In this document: positions 5,454-6,879 of the stretch, in pieces
Position numbering within the stretch: the first letter of the stretch is position 1
Layout of the letters: the number at the start of each line of letters is the position of its first letter
Source of the DNA: Planctomycetota bacterium
GTDB taxonomy: Bacteria; Planctomycetota; UBA1135
Assembly: GCA_029243845.1 (NCBI GenBank)
Contig: JAQWRF010000109.1
Span: forward strand, 1 to 6,879
Direction of reading: 5' to 3'
DNA length: 6,879 nt
Program-made: the position numbers and the translations under genes
Notes under the pieces: generated by a model
The model's database searches: none
What the model was told of the DNA's origin: nothing
What the model saw: the letters and a program-made list of their open reading frames with translations, nothing else

Positions 5454-6879
5454 TTATTCAGTCAAGACTGCGGCGCGCTCAGACAATCGCGTCAAGGCTA
5501 AGGAATCACTAGATAGAGAAAGAATAAAAGCAACAACTGCATTCACATGGGTTCTAGTGGTATAGCCATAACCCGCATTGTCACGATTGGGTTGATAGTA
5601 AAAACTGCCGTCCGTGCAGTGCGACATGGTGAACCACCAATGGTTGGACTCCATCAACTTACGGAACGCCTGCTCATCACAATAGGCACCCACGGCACCC
5701 AAGGCCATCCCCATAATCGGCGAGGCATGTGTGTCAGGAAAGCTCTCTGGATGTTCGCCGATTATTTGTGCATACTTCGATGCTTTCCCTGCATGTTCCT
5801 TAAAGGGACTCATAGCGAAAGCTATAGCCGTGGCGCCGGTGCGACCCATATCCGCCCAGTTTTCATCGCCGGCCGATTCGTCGGCATACCAAACGTAGAA
5901 GTTTTTTCCGCTACCGCGCTCAAGGAAATCATATGCCGCCATATGCCGTTCGCGGTCAACTTCGATCCCGCAGCGACTCATCAATGAGAATGCCAAAGCA
6001 CCTTGAGCCGTTAACATTGCAATCGGACCATAGCCTTCGAAGCCTGGGTTATGTCCCCAACCACCATAGGCCTTCGACTCATCTTTGGGGTAGGAGCCAG
6101 GATGAGATTCCTTCGCTTTTGGATTAATCTGCTTCATACTTGTATATTGAGTATAAATCAAATATTCGTATATCTGCTGAAGCTCTTCAATAACCCACTT
6201 ATCTTCTGTTTGCAAATAGTACTCGCTGAGCACAATAGCAGCCGCCATGTAGCGCCAGTTAATGAGAGAAGATTCATCCTGCTTATTCGTACTCGTAGTC
6301 TTAGCGTGAAATTTAACGTTTTTTAGCACTGCGTTTTTATGAGATTTTTTATCACTCGACATCAATGCAAGAGCGGCGAAGATGTCATAAGACGGGATCC
6401 CCCACGACCCGTCTTTCTGCTGAAGCGAGGTGAGAGAGTCGAGCAATTCTTTCAACACTTTTCTTGAAACATCTTCTTCAAAAAATTCTCCGTACTTAGT
6501 CCCTATATTCAATTTGACACTTTTGCTTTTACCTTTACGGAAAACAGTCACTTCCAATTTGCCATCCCCTGCCGTCGATTGTGCATGACGCAAAACTTTT
6601 GCGAAATCGAGTATCGGTCCCTCTGGGCCAAACACTTCCATGCCATATCCATTACGGTGAGGTGTCGTAAAAAGTTCTCCTCCTGCTCCAGTAATAAAAT
6701 CGCCTTCCTTTATTTTGCCGAAAGCAGGGGATTTAGGAAAGACATAGCGCACAAGTAGCGAGGTCGGCACATCTTCAATGAGCTCCACGCGAATACCGGT
6801 AATCCCACAATTATAAAACCATCCGGGAACATCCTTGTCGGGGCCGCTCTCCACCTTTTGATTCCATGGAGAGCCACCA
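5454..6879 (-). CDS. PDZ plus alpha-toroid protein (DUF6288-like), 5' end cut by window edge
   Basis: The frame is open to the right edge: eight codons (GGSPWNQK) precede the GTG at 6854-6852. That GTG is therefore probably an internal Val, and the true start lies outside the window. The visible part is 474 residues. About 28-125 form a PDZ-like domain (TGIRVELIEDV, VFPKSPAFGKIKEGDFITGA, then KLEVTVFRKGKSKSVKLNIG). The remainder (about 138-474) has the Gly/Trp-rich helix-pair pattern of alpha/alpha-toroid (squalene-cyclase/prenyltransferase-like) folds: LQQKDGSWGIPSYDIFAAL, GGWGHNPGFEGYGPIAMLTA, DMGRTGATAIA and CTDGSFYYQPNRDNAGYG. I recall this architecture, annotated DUF6288, from planctomycetes and relatives, usually exported and of unknown function. 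No catalytic residues can be named. The stop is TAA, 48 nt before the protease ATG, which suggests one transcript. Confidence 0.78.
   Translation of the reverse strand, partial: GGSPWNQKVESGPDKDVPGWFYNCGITGIRVELIEDVPTSLLVRYVFPKSPAFGKIKEGDFITGAGGELFTTPHRNGYGMEVFGPEGPILDFAKVLRHAQSTAGDGKLEVTVFRKGKSKSVKLNIGTKYGEFFEEDVSRKVLKELLDSLTSLQQKDGSWGIPSYDIFAALALMSSDKKSHKNAVLKNVKFHAKTTSTNKQDESSLINWRYMAAAIVLSEYYLQTEDKWVIEELQQIYEYLIYTQYTSMKQINPKAKESHPGSYPKDESKAYGGWGHNPGFEGYGPIAMLTAQGALAFSLMSRCGIEVDRERHMAAYDFLERGSGKNFYVWYADESAGDENWADMGRTGATAIAFAMSPFKEHAGKASKYAQIIGEHPESFPDTHASPIMGMALGAVGAYCDEQAFRKLMESNHWWFTMSHCTDGSFYYQPNRDNAGYGYTTRTHVNAVVAFILSLSSDSLALTRLSERAAVLTE

Noticed and set aside
5547..5987. Plus-strand ORF of 146 codons
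   Set aside because: It is the antisense shadow of the toroid domain of the PDZ/DUF6288-like gene, and no motif is recognised.
6852..6854. GTG as the true start of the PDZ/toroid gene
   Set aside because: The frame stays open to the window edge and the upstream codons (GGSPWNQK) look like part of the protein. No signal peptide begins at the GTG, although the family is usually exported.

Overview
The window is a tightly packed bacterial chromosome segment of moderate GC by eye. It holds six protein-coding genes, two of them cut by the window edges. The best taxonomic guess is a planctomycete or another member of the PVC group. This rests on the regulator's HTH region (GVSESSMKRW...GGHRR), the PDZ plus alpha-toroid (DUF6288-like) protein, the CIA30/FAS1 fusion, and starts that lack clear Shine-Dalgarno sequences. 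It comes from recalled family patterns and was not tested by a search.

Left part (1-1248, minus strand): a MerR-type regulator with a cobalamin-domain-like C-terminus is followed at 36 nt by a DUF523-family gene that runs off the left edge. Across a 156-bp intergenic region (1249-1404) lies a divergent gene for a CIA30 + fasciclin (FAS1) protein (1405-2640, plus). The intergenic region carries four copies of a 9-bp element, TGRAYGTTW. Two form an inverted pair around a good sigma70-like promoter and two are in tandem downstream of it. This looks like the operator set of the neighbouring regulator. By analogy with known MerR/B12 (CarH/LitR) and ybgA-phr neighbourhoods it may be a light or photo-oxidative stress locus.

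Right part (2688-6879, minus strand): in transcription order, a PDZ/toroid protein (5' truncated by the window), a secreted S8 subtilisin-like protease, a BCP/PrxQ-type peroxiredoxin lipoprotein, and a membrane-anchored thioredoxin-fold ATP10-like protein. All four are closely spaced and may form one operon. A strong hairpin at 2657-2693 closes both this group and the convergent CIA30/FAS1 gene.

The most notable point is the peroxiredoxin. Its reading frame is interrupted by exactly one in-frame TGA (3616-3618, minus), at the peroxidatic cysteine of the TPGCT motif. The frame is intact on both sides, and a hairpin of bacterial SECIS type (7-bp stem, 6-nt loop with G at its second position, 21 nt after the UGA) follows. 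I read it as one 171-residue selenoprotein (TPG-Sec-T), not as two ORFs or a pseudogene. An ordinary gene caller would split it or miss half. The usual resolving Cys is Ser here, so Sec would be the only redox chalcogen in the mature protein.
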